Positions 1 to 6,460 of a DNA stretch of 10,474 nucleotides are shown here, in pieces. Below the pieces are notes generated by a model that had not been told where the DNA came from, made no database searches, and was given only the letters and a program-made list of their open reading frames with translations. The stretch's first letter is position 1, and every line of letters starts with the position of its first letter. The DNA is from Candidatus Methanophagales archaeon. GTDB taxonomy: Archaea > Halobacteriota > Syntropharchaeia > Alkanophagales > Methanospirareceae. The stretch is from positions 1-10,474 of the forward strand of contig PIXU01000296.1 in the NCBI GenBank assembly GCA_003601795.1, given 5' to 3'. A program made the position numbers and the translations under genes.

Positions 1-20
1 AGAGGCGTTTAAAAAGATAA

Positions 21-585
21 ATAGCAGGGGTTATACTACCAGAGAGGGATGGAGAATCCAGCTTGAAATATGATTCTGGACTGTGCAAAAGGTTTGGCAA
101 TGATGCGGAGGATGTGCGAGTTCCTGATGGAAGGGGCATCGTTTTTAGTTTTAGCTGCGGAGGGATTCTCAGAGATAGACAAAATAAAAGCTGCTCATAA
201 AAGCATTAAATTTGAATCGAAGCCGAAATTGGCAATATGGAATCCCCCAAAAATCAATCAGTTGATAATTGATGAGGGGTTGGAGATATAGATTTTCAAA
301 AAAAAACGTATCAAAACAAAAGATGTCACGTTGTTTCACGGCGGGGAGAGTCACTTTGACCTAGGAAAGGATATTAAAGCTATCTTAAAGCTATCTATGT
401 ATCCGTTTATACAGAAAACTCAAAAAAGAAATCGAGAACGAAGCAATATCCTGATGGCTGGTTATTTCCAGTATAGAATGCCCCAAAATTTATTCCGAGG
501 TGAGAAGATTTTTGCTCAATTCCTACATGTGCCCAACGTATATGCGGATAGTTTCACTCCACAAGCTCAAGTTTTGCTACCCTGA
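21..585 (+). pseudogene. Possible decayed protein gene, family unknown
   Basis: No intact gene is visible. Three open stretches could be pieces of one old gene. Frame 3 is open from 21 to a TAA at 198-200 and reads as a plausible mixed-charge protein (for example VPDGRGIVFSFSCGG). Frame 1 is open from an ATG at 70 to a TAG at 289-291. The same frame 1 reopens at once and runs to a TGA at 583-585. Across the TAG it reads ...IIDEGLEI, stop, IFKKKRIKTKDVTLFHGG..., which looks continuous. The last 32 bases overlap the 3' end of rpl44e on the other strand, so the end of the reading frame is probably fortuitous. I do not recognise a family. A pseudogene with one frameshift and one nonsense change is the simplest reading. 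A short real gene at 70-291, or no gene at all, remain possible. Confidence 0.3.
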
Positions 586-832
586 AACCCGGTTTTTGAT
601 ATGATTTTTTACATTCCGTGCACTTATATCGGAGGAAAACCTTTTTTGTTGGCTTATCGCCACCGGGAACTTTAGAGAACTTTCCCGTATTCCCGATTCC
701 TGACCTGCGTTTCTTCTGTCTCACGATCTGGTGTAAGGAAGAAGCTCTTCCCTTTTTTACCTTTTCCACTTCGTGTATGGTATGCCGGTCACAAAAGGGG
801 CAATAAATCCGTACACGTTTTGGCATCTTCAT
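554..832 (-). CDS. rpl44e: Large ribosomal subunit protein eL42 (L44e)
   Basis: Zinc-ribbon protein of the archaeal/eukaryotic 50S subunit, sitting near the tRNA exit site. The product of 92 residues is the normal archaeal length. It starts MKMPKRVRIYCPFC and has two CxxC pairs (Cys11/Cys14 and Cys71/Cys74) that bind zinc. Between them lies the very basic segment typical of the family (RASSLHQIVRQKKRRSG). I chose the ATG at 832 because family members begin with M-K-x-P-K-R. A GTG at 853 would add seven residues and lies close behind a GGAG, so it cannot be excluded. It is the last gene of the sufS-gins51-rpl44e run but has its own box A candidates at 914-921 and 887-894. In many archaea rps27e follows directly; here nothing of the kind follows. 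Confidence 0.95.
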   Translation of the reverse strand: MKMPKRVRIYCPFCDRHTIHEVEKVKKGRASSLHQIVRQKKRRSGIGNTGKFSKVPGGDKPTKKVFLRYKCTECKKSYQKPGFRVAKLELVE

Positions 833-885
833 TTTTCTGTTTATGGCTCGCACCTACTCCTACTTATTATCTCCTTTTTATTTTT

Positions 886-921
886 GTATATAAAATAGAA
901 TATAGCTTCCTTCTATTTAAG
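886..921 (-). promoter_or_regulatory. Promoter candidates for rpl44e
   Basis: Read on the minus strand, CTTAAATAGAAGGAAGC begins at 921 and overlaps the gins51 stop codon. A second AT-rich box, TTTATATAC, lies at about 886-894. Either could be an archaeal box A; the first would start transcription near 892-898, the second near 862-867. The first motif is shared with the regions upstream of queC and rpl19e, which supports its being functional. Confidence 0.5.
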
Positions 922-1582
922 ATATTTTTTTCATGATCCTTACCGCAACCCCGCGCTTGCACAATATCTCTGCATTGGTTTTTGGTAACATAATAACATC
1001 TTCTTTTCCCACGTTATATATTTCTCCATCTATACCCATAAAAGTAGGTATGTCTTCTAATATTCTAACGATATGCATTTCTTCATTCTGATTACTGTTT
1101 TCTGTGGAATCTGGCTGTTCAACCTGTTTAAAACTCGGCTCCACCATTTCAGCATCATCCTGCGCATTTTGCTCTTCCCTTTCATCTTCCCCTATACCTT
1201 CGCTTTTGATCACGCCCTCGGGCTCGCCCGACAACAGCGCGAACAATCTTTCTTTGCCTTGCGCCACATAGTTTTTCACGCCTTCGAATATCTCCGCTTC
1301 TTCCTTTAACATTTCCTTAGGTGCCGTTTCCATACCCGAGCTGGCAAGTTTTACTATTTTCCCTATGCGTCTCTGGATAATATCCTCTGCTTTCATTCTT
1401 GCGTTTCGTATCTCGTCTTCCACGAGTTCGCTTCGTCCTCTCTCACCACCCGCTTCTGCTTTCTCATCCTCTAGCTTCTTCAGATATTCTCTCACGTCCT
1501 CATGGAAGGTCTCAGGTAACACCTGCAGTGATGCTGTATTTCTCTCCTTATGCAAAAGTTCCCAGAGCTTCTCTATGTCCAT
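917..1582 (-). CDS. gins51: DNA replication complex GINS subunit, Gins51 (Sld5/Psf1) type
   Basis: Archaeal GINS binds the MCM helicase and GAN/RecJ-like protein at the replication fork. This 221-residue product has the Gins51 order. A helical A domain occupies about residues 1-118 (IEKLWELLHKERNT, then VEDEIRNARMKAEDIIQRR, a classic GINS signature). A glutamate-rich, probably disordered linker occupies about 119-167. A small beta-rich B domain at the C-terminus (MHIVRILEDIPTFMGIDG ... AEILCKRGVAVRI) completes it. A C-terminal B domain distinguishes Gins51 from Gins23. I chose the ATG at 1582; a GTG at 1588 would add two residues. It follows sufS by 29 bases, so the two are probably co-transcribed. 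No Gins23 partner is in the window. Some archaea use a Gins51 homotetramer, so its absence here says nothing by itself. Confidence 0.9.
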   Translation of the reverse strand: MDIEKLWELLHKERNTASLQVLPETFHEDVREYLKKLEDEKAEAGGERGRSELVEDEIRNARMKAEDIIQRRIGKIVKLASSGMETAPKEMLKEEAEIFEGVKNYVAQGKERLFALLSGEPEGVIKSEGIGEDEREEQNAQDDAEMVEPSFKQVEQPDSTENSNQNEEMHIVRILEDIPTFMGIDGEIYNVGKEDVIMLPKTNAEILCKRGVAVRIMKKIS

Positions 1583-1611
1583 ATACACACTCTTAAATTT
1601 TGCGTTGTAAA

Positions 1612-2847
1612 TTATGAATTACTTATCTTTCTAATAAGGTCTAAAAACTTTTCCACTTCCGCCTCGGTATTATACAAATACACCGAACTCCTGACCGTTC
1701 CCTCTGAACCCAACCCGAGGTAGTTCATCAAGGGTATGCAGCAATGATGCCCGGACCGTACAGTTATGCCCGCTTCGCGGTCCAACCGTGACGCAACTTC
1801 AGTTGGATTCACGCCATTTACATTGAAGGATACAACACCTATCCTCTGCCCATGCTCAAAAGCTTCGCTCCCGTAGCCATAAATCTCGACATTGTCTAGC
1901 TCCCGTAGCTCTTCAATGATTCTTTTCCCCTGTTTCTCCTCCCATGCTTTTACCTTTTCCATTCCAATCCCTTCCAGGTACGCCACTGCTGCGCTGAGAC
2001 CTATTGCCCCCGCTATGTTTGGCGTGCCGCTTTCAAATTTCTCATACGACTGTTTTAAGCGATAATCGGCAAACGAAGCATCTTCCACTGCGCCTCCACC
2101 CACCGTCAGCGGTTCAAGCTCTTCCATAAGTTCCTCTTTGATAACCAAACCGCCGATTCCCGTGGGCCCGAGCATCTTATGCCCTGAGAAGGCGAGGAAA
2201 TCGCAGCCCATATCCCTGACGTCTATTTTCAAATGAGGCGCGGATTGCGCAGCATCAACAAGCAAAAGAGCATTGTTCTCCGCGCACAACTTCGAGATTT
2301 CTTTTACTGGGAGAACTGAGCCCAGTGCATTAGAGACGTGCGTTATCGCCACTATCTTCGTCTTTTTGTCTATCGCATCCACAAAATCCGATGTTTCAAG
2401 AGCACATTGGGTTTTCGCATCGCCCTCTGAAATTGCATCGTTGGGTTTTACCACTTCCAGATCTATTCTTAGCGTCTTTTTCGCACGTATCCAGGGCAGG
2501 AGATTGGAATGGTGTTCCCATAAGCTGACCACAACTTTATCGCCCTTCTTCAGCCCAATTCCCGAAGCCACCGTATTTACCCCTTCGGTTGTGTTCTTAG
2601 TAAAAATGAGTTCGTTTGCTGTGGTTCCAATGAATTTCGCTACGTTTTTGTGTGCGTCCTCATACTTCTGCGAAGCTATCTGCGTTAGTTTATACACACC
2701 ACGGCCTACATTCGCATTATAATTCCTGTAATAATCCAGAACGGCATCCAAAACGGGCTCCGGCGTCAAACTCGTTGCTGCACTGTCCATATATATTATC
2801 CCGCGATTTAAAATCGGGAAGTCTTTTCTTATCTCTTCGATGTTCAT
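1612..2847 (-). CDS. sufS: Cysteine desulfurase, SufS/CsdA class
   Basis: PLP enzyme that turns L-cysteine into L-alanine and leaves a persulfide on its active cysteine, supplying sulfur for Fe-S clusters and other thio-cofactors. The 411-residue length is normal for group II desulfurases. Visible landmarks are the N-terminal YMDSAATS (20-26), the cofactor-stacking histidine region SLWEHHSNLLPW (108-119), the PLP-binding aspartate in LVDAAQSAPH (196-205) and the Schiff-base Lys224 in FSGHKMLGPTG. The catalytic loop is VRSGHHCCIPLM; by alignment with SufS the active residue should be Cys369, and Cys370 directly next to it is an extra cysteine. No sufBCD or iscU-type scaffold gene lies nearby. 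It is the first gene of a minus-strand run with gins51 and rpl44e and shares a divergent promoter region with mmp8. The ATG at 2847 fits the family start (IRKDFPIL). Confidence 0.95.
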   Translation of the reverse strand: MNIEEIRKDFPILNRGIIYMDSAATSLTPEPVLDAVLDYYRNYNANVGRGVYKLTQIASQKYEDAHKNVAKFIGTTANELIFTKNTTEGVNTVASGIGLKKGDKVVVSLWEHHSNLLPWIRAKKTLRIDLEVVKPNDAISEGDAKTQCALETSDFVDAIDKKTKIVAITHVSNALGSVLPVKEISKLCAENNALLLVDAAQSAPHLKIDVRDMGCDFLAFSGHKMLGPTGIGGLVIKEELMEELEPLTVGGGAVEDASFADYRLKQSYEKFESGTPNIAGAIGLSAAVAYLEGIGMEKVKAWEEKQGKRIIEELRELDNVEIYGYGSEAFEHGQRIGVVSFNVNGVNPTEVASRLDREAGITVRSGHHCCIPLMNYLGLGSEGTVRSSVYLYNTEAEVEKFLDLIRKISNS

Positions 2848-2934
2848 TTATCTCTTAAAAATAGAAGAATAGCAAACCTATAAATCTATTCGTATTCGAA
2901 TAGCAAAAGTAAAAAACCACGTGATTATTTGAAA
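2848..2934. promoter_or_regulatory. Divergent sufS / mmp8 promoter region with palindrome
   Basis: This gap serves two divergent genes. At 2886-2903 lies CTATTCGTATTCGAATAG, a perfect 7-bp inverted repeat with a 4-bp centre, a good size for a dimeric regulator. It abuts a minus-strand TATA-like box (GATTTATAGG, about 2878-2887) that would start sufS transcription close to its ATG. On the plus strand CTTAAAAATAGAAGAATAGC (2854-2873) resembles the motif upstream of rpl44e, queC and rpl19e and could serve mmp8. No Shine-Dalgarno precedes mmp8. The operator role is inferred. Confidence 0.5.
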
Positions 2935-3780
2935 ATGAGAAAAGACAGACATGTTTTTGAAACCATGGGGAAAACGAGGGTGGCAGTAGAAAACGGTAAA
3001 GTTGTTGAGGTTGCCAAACCCCTGCTCAAATATTGCCCATTGTGGGCTAAAATACGAGGAATAAAGGAACTGAACGAGAAAACGGTAAAAGCGAACGTAG
3101 AATTCAGGATACAAGATTTTGGGATGTGTACTGCGGATAGAGAAGTAGAGTTAGAAGTTTTCGTTGGTTTCGGTGCTTCGGAGACGTTCATGACGGCGCT
3201 TCGCTGGGGACTGCTCGATGCCACCGTAACGGTTTGCGAAGGCGCAGGTACTGTAATTACATCCAATCCTGCACTGGTGCAGGGAATAGGGGCAAGGCTG
3301 AGCGGTGTAATTGAGACTACACCTGTTGAAGGAATAATAAAGAAAATAAGGGATAGAGGAGGGGAAATACTCGACCCACCAAGGATAGATCAGGTATCAG
3401 GGTTGCGGCTAGCACTTGAGCTTGGATACGAAAGAGTGGGTGTCACGGTGTCCACGGTGACAGACGCTGAAAAATGTAGAGCTATCAGCAAGCGTGCAGT
3501 AATATTTGGTGTTCATCTCACGGGCATCTCCAAAACAGAGGCTGAGAAGTTCTGCGAAATTGCCGACTTGATTACTGCTTGTGCCTCACCACACATAAGA
3601 GAATGGGCAAAAGAAAAAGCGCGTTTGCAGGCTGGCACGGCAATCCCGATTTTTGCACTCACGCCTCAGGGTAAGGAATTGCTCTTGGAACGTGCTAAAG
3701 AAGTCAAAGATACTTTGTTAATGAATACCATGCGATTACCCGTGCTTCCGGAAGAGAGGCAGCCTGAACCGCTGGTGTAG
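2935..3780 (+). CDS. mmp8: Methanogenesis marker protein 8 (DUF2099 family)
   Basis: A protein of unknown biochemical role found almost only in methanogens and their methane/alkane-oxidising relatives, often grouped with factors for methyl-coenzyme M reductase. The 281-residue product shows the family pattern: HVFETMGKTRVAVENGKVVE at the start, LLKYCPLWAKIRGIKEL (about 30-46), FRIQDFGMCTADRE (57-70), VTVCEGAGTVITSNPALVQG (98-117) and IDQVSGLRLALELGY (151-165). Cysteines 34, 65 and 101 sit in these conserved blocks and could be ligands, though that is inference. I chose the ATG at 2935 over a TTG at 2929 because of codon type; no ribosome binding site is visible, so a short or leaderless transcript is possible. 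Its divergent neighbour is a cysteine desulfurase, a possible but unproven sulfur-related link. Confidence 0.88.
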   Translation: MRKDRHVFETMGKTRVAVENGKVVEVAKPLLKYCPLWAKIRGIKELNEKTVKANVEFRIQDFGMCTADREVELEVFVGFGASETFMTALRWGLLDATVTVCEGAGTVITSNPALVQGIGARLSGVIETTPVEGIIKKIRDRGGEILDPPRIDQVSGLRLALELGYERVGVTVSTVTDAEKCRAISKRAVIFGVHLTGISKTEAEKFCEIADLITACASPHIREWAKEKARLQAGTAIPIFALTPQGKELLLERAKEVKDTLLMNTMRLPVLPEERQPEPLV

Positions 3781-3898
3781 ACTCTGTGGCGCAGTTACTC
3801 AAAAACCTGTGGACTTAGAAAGGTTTGTTTTGATTTTTGAACATTTGAATTTTGGATTTGTTTAGATTTTGGTGCTTTGAATTTGATTTTTTTTCCCC
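3781..3898. other. T-rich convergent spacer with quasi-repeats
   Basis: Gap between the ends of mmp8 and queC. From about 3825 it consists of loosely repeated TTTGAATTTTGG / TTTAGATTTTGG / TTTGAATTTGATTTT units and finishes with a run of eight Ts (about 3888-3895) just before the queC stop. The T runs can act as terminator for mmp8, since archaeal termination uses U-tracts. I see no coding potential. Similar 'gaatttgtttagattt' low-complexity repeats occur in many environmental genomes, from memory. Confidence 0.45.
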
Positions 3899-4585
3899 TT
3901 ATTGGCTGTACTCCGTCGGGTCATCCACACCCGCTTCTTTGAACCCTCTTCGCCGATGCAAGCACGACTCACAAATCCCACAGTGCTTCTCCCCACCCAG
4001 ATAACATGAATAAGTCAAGTGTAAGGGCGCTTTGACCTCTACCCCCTTTTTTATTATCTCGGGTTTCAACAAATCAACTAAAGGTGCTTTTACCGTTGGC
4101 GGCTGTGAGAAAGAAGCAACTGCTTTTTCCAGCACCGCATTATATCGCTCGACAAATTCCTTCTCGTTGTCGGGATATGACCTCGCCTCTTCAGCATTGA
4201 AGCCCACGAAAATAGCATTAGCTGAAATGACTTCTGCGTATGCGCTTGCAGCCGCTAAAAGGATTAAATTCCTGCAGGGCACCCATGTAGATGGCGTCTC
4301 TCCCGGGTTATCCAAATCTACTTCTCCACCCGCAGGAATTGCTCTCTTGATGTCCGTTAATGAAGACCCACCAAGGTCTTTTAAAAACGGTATTTCCGCA
4401 AACTTCAACTCTTTCGCACCTAAGTAAGCAGCTATTTGTTCCACTACCGCTTTTTCCTTTCTTTCCGCTCGCTGCCCGTAGGAAGCGTGAAAGAAATGCA
4501 ATTCATAGCCTTCCTGCGATGCGATTGCCGCTGCTACGGTGGAATCTATCCCACCTGAGCATACACACACTGCTGTTTTGGTCAT
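3899..4585 (-). CDS. queC: 7-cyano-7-deazaguanine (preQ0) synthase QueC
   Basis: ATP-dependent enzyme turning 7-carboxy-7-deazaguanine plus ammonia into preQ0, which archaea insert at G15 of tRNA to make archaeosine. The 228-residue length is usual. The PP-loop SGGIDS at residues 10-15 binds ATP. HASYGQRAERKE (33-44) is the typical QueC segment after the second strand. STWVPCRNLILL (99-110) aligns with the usual VPGRN block, with Cys replacing Gly. The zinc site is Cys194, Cys202, Cys205 and Cys208 in TYSCYLGGEKHCGICESC, followed by RRRGF and a DPT near the C-terminus, all family hallmarks. It is a single-gene unit, convergent with mmp8. The promoter motif lies at 4619-4638. No other archaeosine gene is in the window. 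The ATG at 4585 is the natural start. Confidence 0.94.
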   Translation of the reverse strand: MTKTAVCVCSGGIDSTVAAAIASQEGYELHFFHASYGQRAERKEKAVVEQIAAYLGAKELKFAEIPFLKDLGGSSLTDIKRAIPAGGEVDLDNPGETPSTWVPCRNLILLAAASAYAEVISANAIFVGFNAEEARSYPDNEKEFVERYNAVLEKAVASFSQPPTVKAPLVDLLKPEIIKKGVEVKAPLHLTYSCYLGGEKHCGICESCLHRRRGFKEAGVDDPTEYSQ

Positions 4586-4607
4586 TTTATTTTGCCTACT
4601 CGTTATT

Positions 4608-4638
4608 GTACATAAAGTATAGCTCTCTTCTATTTAAG
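4608..4638 (-). promoter_or_regulatory. Promoter candidate for queC
   Basis: Read on the minus strand, CTTAAATAGAAGAGAGC begins at 4638, followed by TATAC and TTATGTACAA. CTTAAATA fits an archaeal box A. It would start transcription around 4610, about 25 bases before the ATG at 4585. The motif nearly matches those upstream of rpl44e and rpl19e. Confidence 0.55.
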
Positions 4639-4721
4639 ACACAGATTTACACTGATTTACGCAGATTTATTTTAGTTTAACCGTGTTGATTTTTATCATC
4701 CGTCTGTGTTAATCTGTGTCT
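4634..4721. repeat. Imperfect inverted repeat, dispersed repeat family
   Basis: The left arm starting agacacagatttacactga (4637-4655) pairs with the right arm tctgtgttaatctgtgtct (4703-4721), 17 of 19 positions matching. Between them are another related unit (tttacgcagat) and an AT-rich centre. The left 25 bases (4634-4658) recur at 9381-9405 with one mismatch. Such 'acacagatt-aacac' units are common non-coding repeats in environmental archaeal and bacterial genomes, as far as I recall. It may be a small non-autonomous element; I see no target duplication and no gene in it. The rest of the gap, to 4813, shows nothing else. Confidence 0.6.
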
Positions 4722-4813
4722 ATAATTTATTTTCTGTTTTCTTGAATTTGTGTCGTGCACCCAGACACCCCACCATTTCCACTGGAGAGTAAGAAATCTG
4801 AAATCACAAGCAC

Positions 4814-5497
4814 CTAAATAATTGTCGCCAAAAACTTTTCCATATCGGTATACACTACATTACCAACCACGATGACGTCAGCACATGCCTTCATCTCTGC
4901 TGCTTTCTCCTTTGAGTCTATTCCACCACCGTAGAACAGAGACGTTTCGGTTAGCGATTGTTTTACTTTCTTTACCTTATGCGGGTCTCCATACGTCCCA
5001 CTGTATTCAATGTAAGTAATAGGAAGATGAAGATATTTTTCGGCATACCGCGCGTACGCGACAACTTCGTTATCGGTTAAGTCCGTATCGGATTTTGTCA
5101 GTTTAGCGACTGCGGATTCAGGGTTCAGGACGATATACGCTTCGGATATAATCATATTCCATTCGATTGATTGTCTTTTTATCCAGTCCACGTGCTTACC
5201 TACAATCCATTCCAAATCGTGGGAATTGAGAACCAGAGGCACAAAAACGTAATCTATGCCTTCATACATAACGGCTTCCGGGGTTGCCGGTTCTAATATT
5301 TTAGGTATATCGTAATTTTTCAGCATGGATATTAATTGGGATACGTTCTCGTCGGTGATGTTTTGAGTGCCTGAAATCATTATTGCATCGGTTCCACTTT
5401 CCACGACGGTTTTTAAATCATCACGCGAGATATGTTTATCTGGGTCGAGTTTGGTGATGTGATTCCAATGTCTCCAGGGGTTTTCTTTCACGGTCAT
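4814..5497 (-). CDS. Geranylgeranylglyceryl-phosphate synthase, group I (PcrB-like)
   Basis: Makes the first ether bond of archaeal membrane lipids by joining sn-glycerol-1-phosphate to geranylgeranyl diphosphate. It is a TIM-barrel protein of about 227 residues. Landmarks are WNHITKLDPDK near the N-terminus, SGTDAIMISGTQNIT, VFVPLVLNS, EAYIVLNPESAVAKLT, the substrate-binding YIEYSGTYGDP, LFYGGGIDS and VIVVGNVVY. The block order and wording resemble the Archaeoglobus/haloarchaeal group I enzymes rather than the larger group II form. I chose the ATG at 5497; a TTG at 5518 would add seven residues that are probably only readthrough of the preceding gene's frame. It lies 24 bases behind the truncated herA-like gene, with no clear promoter of its own in between, so it is probably transcribed with it. 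Confidence 0.93.
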   Translation of the reverse strand: MTVKENPWRHWNHITKLDPDKHISRDDLKTVVESGTDAIMISGTQNITDENVSQLISMLKNYDIPKILEPATPEAVMYEGIDYVFVPLVLNSHDLEWIVGKHVDWIKRQSIEWNMIISEAYIVLNPESAVAKLTKSDTDLTDNEVVAYARYAEKYLHLPITYIEYSGTYGDPHKVKKVKQSLTETSLFYGGGIDSKEKAAEMKACADVIVVGNVVYTDMEKFLATII

Positions 5498-5521
5498 TTC
5501 CTTAATTGTTCCTGCCAAATT

Positions 5522-6124
5522 TCATAGATTGCTTTTTCCATACCCTGTTCGGGCAAATATTGCAGTTCTTTTGTTTCTAAACTTTTCTAAGTCAAAAATA
5601 ACATTTATCTCCTCTTCCTTATTGTCGAATTTTTTTATGTCTTCTCCTATAGAAAGATGCCCTATAGTAAGGGCATGAGAATCTTCTTCCAGTCCAGCGC
5701 TAGTTATAATCCCATATTCTTGAGAAAGGGGATATCGACAAATAGAAGTCAGTTCGGGGAGTATCCTATAATCAGTTTTTATCCTCTGATTTTCAAGTTC
5801 TATTTCACCTAAGACTTTTAATATATAGTGTCTAAAAAACAAAGCTCTTTTCTCTTCCTCTGATAATTCTCTACCTACTCCCGCAACCTCTCTAACATAT
5901 TTCTCAACTAATGCTCTTACCCTTTCATCTTTCGTTGCCTGAAAATCTCCGTAAGAAAAACTCTCAACCCTTACCAATAGTTTTCTCCTCATAAATTCTC
6001 TTTCCTCTATGATCAAGAACTCACCTAATTTAGGTGATTTTTCTTTCTCTTGAAAAGCTACTACTATCTCTAATTGATCCTTTTCTTTCCTTCGATCTAT
6101 TACCACACCAACTTTTCCGTCCAT
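5522..6124 (-). pseudogene. HerA-like ATPase, truncated after Walker A
   Basis: Only the N-terminal third of a HerA/FtsK-type hexameric DNA-pumping ATPase is present. Residues 1-60 look like the HAS beta-barrel (MDGKVGVVIDRR ... LLVRVESFSYGD). Residues 62-130 are a charged helical insert, and 172-200 lead into the P-loop ARTGYGKS (191-198). The frame then ends NL-TGA. Walker B, sensor and arginine-finger regions are missing, whereas full HerA proteins are roughly 500-600 residues. The start is well supported: AGGAGG at 6134-6139, nine bases before the ATG at 6124, and a TATA-like TTTATAATATG near 6160-6170. After the TGA the same frame runs straight into the lipid synthase gene. A deletion that removed the 3' two thirds is likely. 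HerA partners NurA in end resection and also occurs in phage-defence pairs, but no such partner is adjacent. The fragment may be dead, or kept as a leader for the gene behind. Confidence 0.75.
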
Positions 6125-6133
6125 GTTTTCTTT

Positions 6134-6172
6134 CCTCCTATAACTCTAAACTTTTAGGCATATTATAAACAT
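6134..6172. promoter_or_regulatory. Divergent promoter between herA-like gene and 6194 gene
   Basis: The AT stretch around 6160-6170 (tattataaac) reads as a box A on both strands: TTATAAAC towards the plus-strand gene at 6194 and GTTTATAATA towards the herA-like gene at 6124. The minus-strand leader carries a strong AGGAGG at 6134-6139. The plus-strand gene has no Shine-Dalgarno; its ATG lies about 25-30 bases from the box, which suggests a leaderless or nearly leaderless transcript. Confidence 0.45.
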
Positions 6173-6193
6173 CGAGCGATAAACCTCGTCTTA

Positions 6194-6460
6194 ATGTGTT
6201 TTATGGAGGATAAATTTTTAATCTCTTTGAGGGAGGAGAACGCAAGGAGCATTGGTGTGGCAGTCCACCAAATGGATGAGATGGACATTCACGAAATCGA
6301 AGAAAGACTTAAAATCGAAGTTGGTGAAGTGAGGCAACCATTGGGTTCTGCAGGGGGTTATCTTATTAGTCCGACTTATGGTGTGGAGAATGAAAAAGAG
6401 AGAGAAGAGCGAAAAAAGCGTATAGAGAGAAGATTCTTCTCTGAGAAATCGAGATGGTAA
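6194..6460 (+). CDS. Small charged protein of unknown function
   Basis: An 88-residue product, or 85 if the ATG at 6203 is used. I do not recognise the family. The first half (KFLISLREENARSIGVAVHQ) looks like a small folded alpha/beta unit, and the segment EIEERLKIEVGEVRQPLGSAGGYLISPTYG has a glycine-rich turn. The last 25 residues are almost all charged (ENEKEREERKKRIERR) and should be helical or disordered. No membrane segment, signal peptide or cysteine pair is seen. The stop overlaps the start of the next gene by seven bases, so the two are probably translated together. The gene is divergent from the herA-like remnant and more AT-rich than the ribosomal genes, which suggests an accessory pair. 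Real coding is supported by the coupling and by long clean frames on this strand, not by homology. Confidence 0.65.
   Translation: MCFMEDKFLISLREENARSIGVAVHQMDEMDIHEIEERLKIEVGEVRQPLGSAGGYLISPTYGVENEKEREERKKRIERRFFSEKSRW

Noticed and set aside
2273..2722. 149-residue open frame on the plus strand inside sufS
   Set aside because: It is antisense to an intact, well-conserved desulfurase and its translation shows no domain; a shadow frame.
2925..3266. 113-residue minus-strand frame within mmp8
   Set aside because: Serine/threonine-rich antisense translation of a conserved coding region; a shadow.
4586..4813. CRISPR array or tRNA in the repeat-bearing gap
   Set aside because: The repeats are inverted and degenerate without regular spacers, and no cloverleaf can be drawn.
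5498..5518. TTG start at 5518 for the GGGP synthase
   Set aside because: The seven added residues arise from the frame shared with the herA remnant; the ATG at 5497 fits the family start better.
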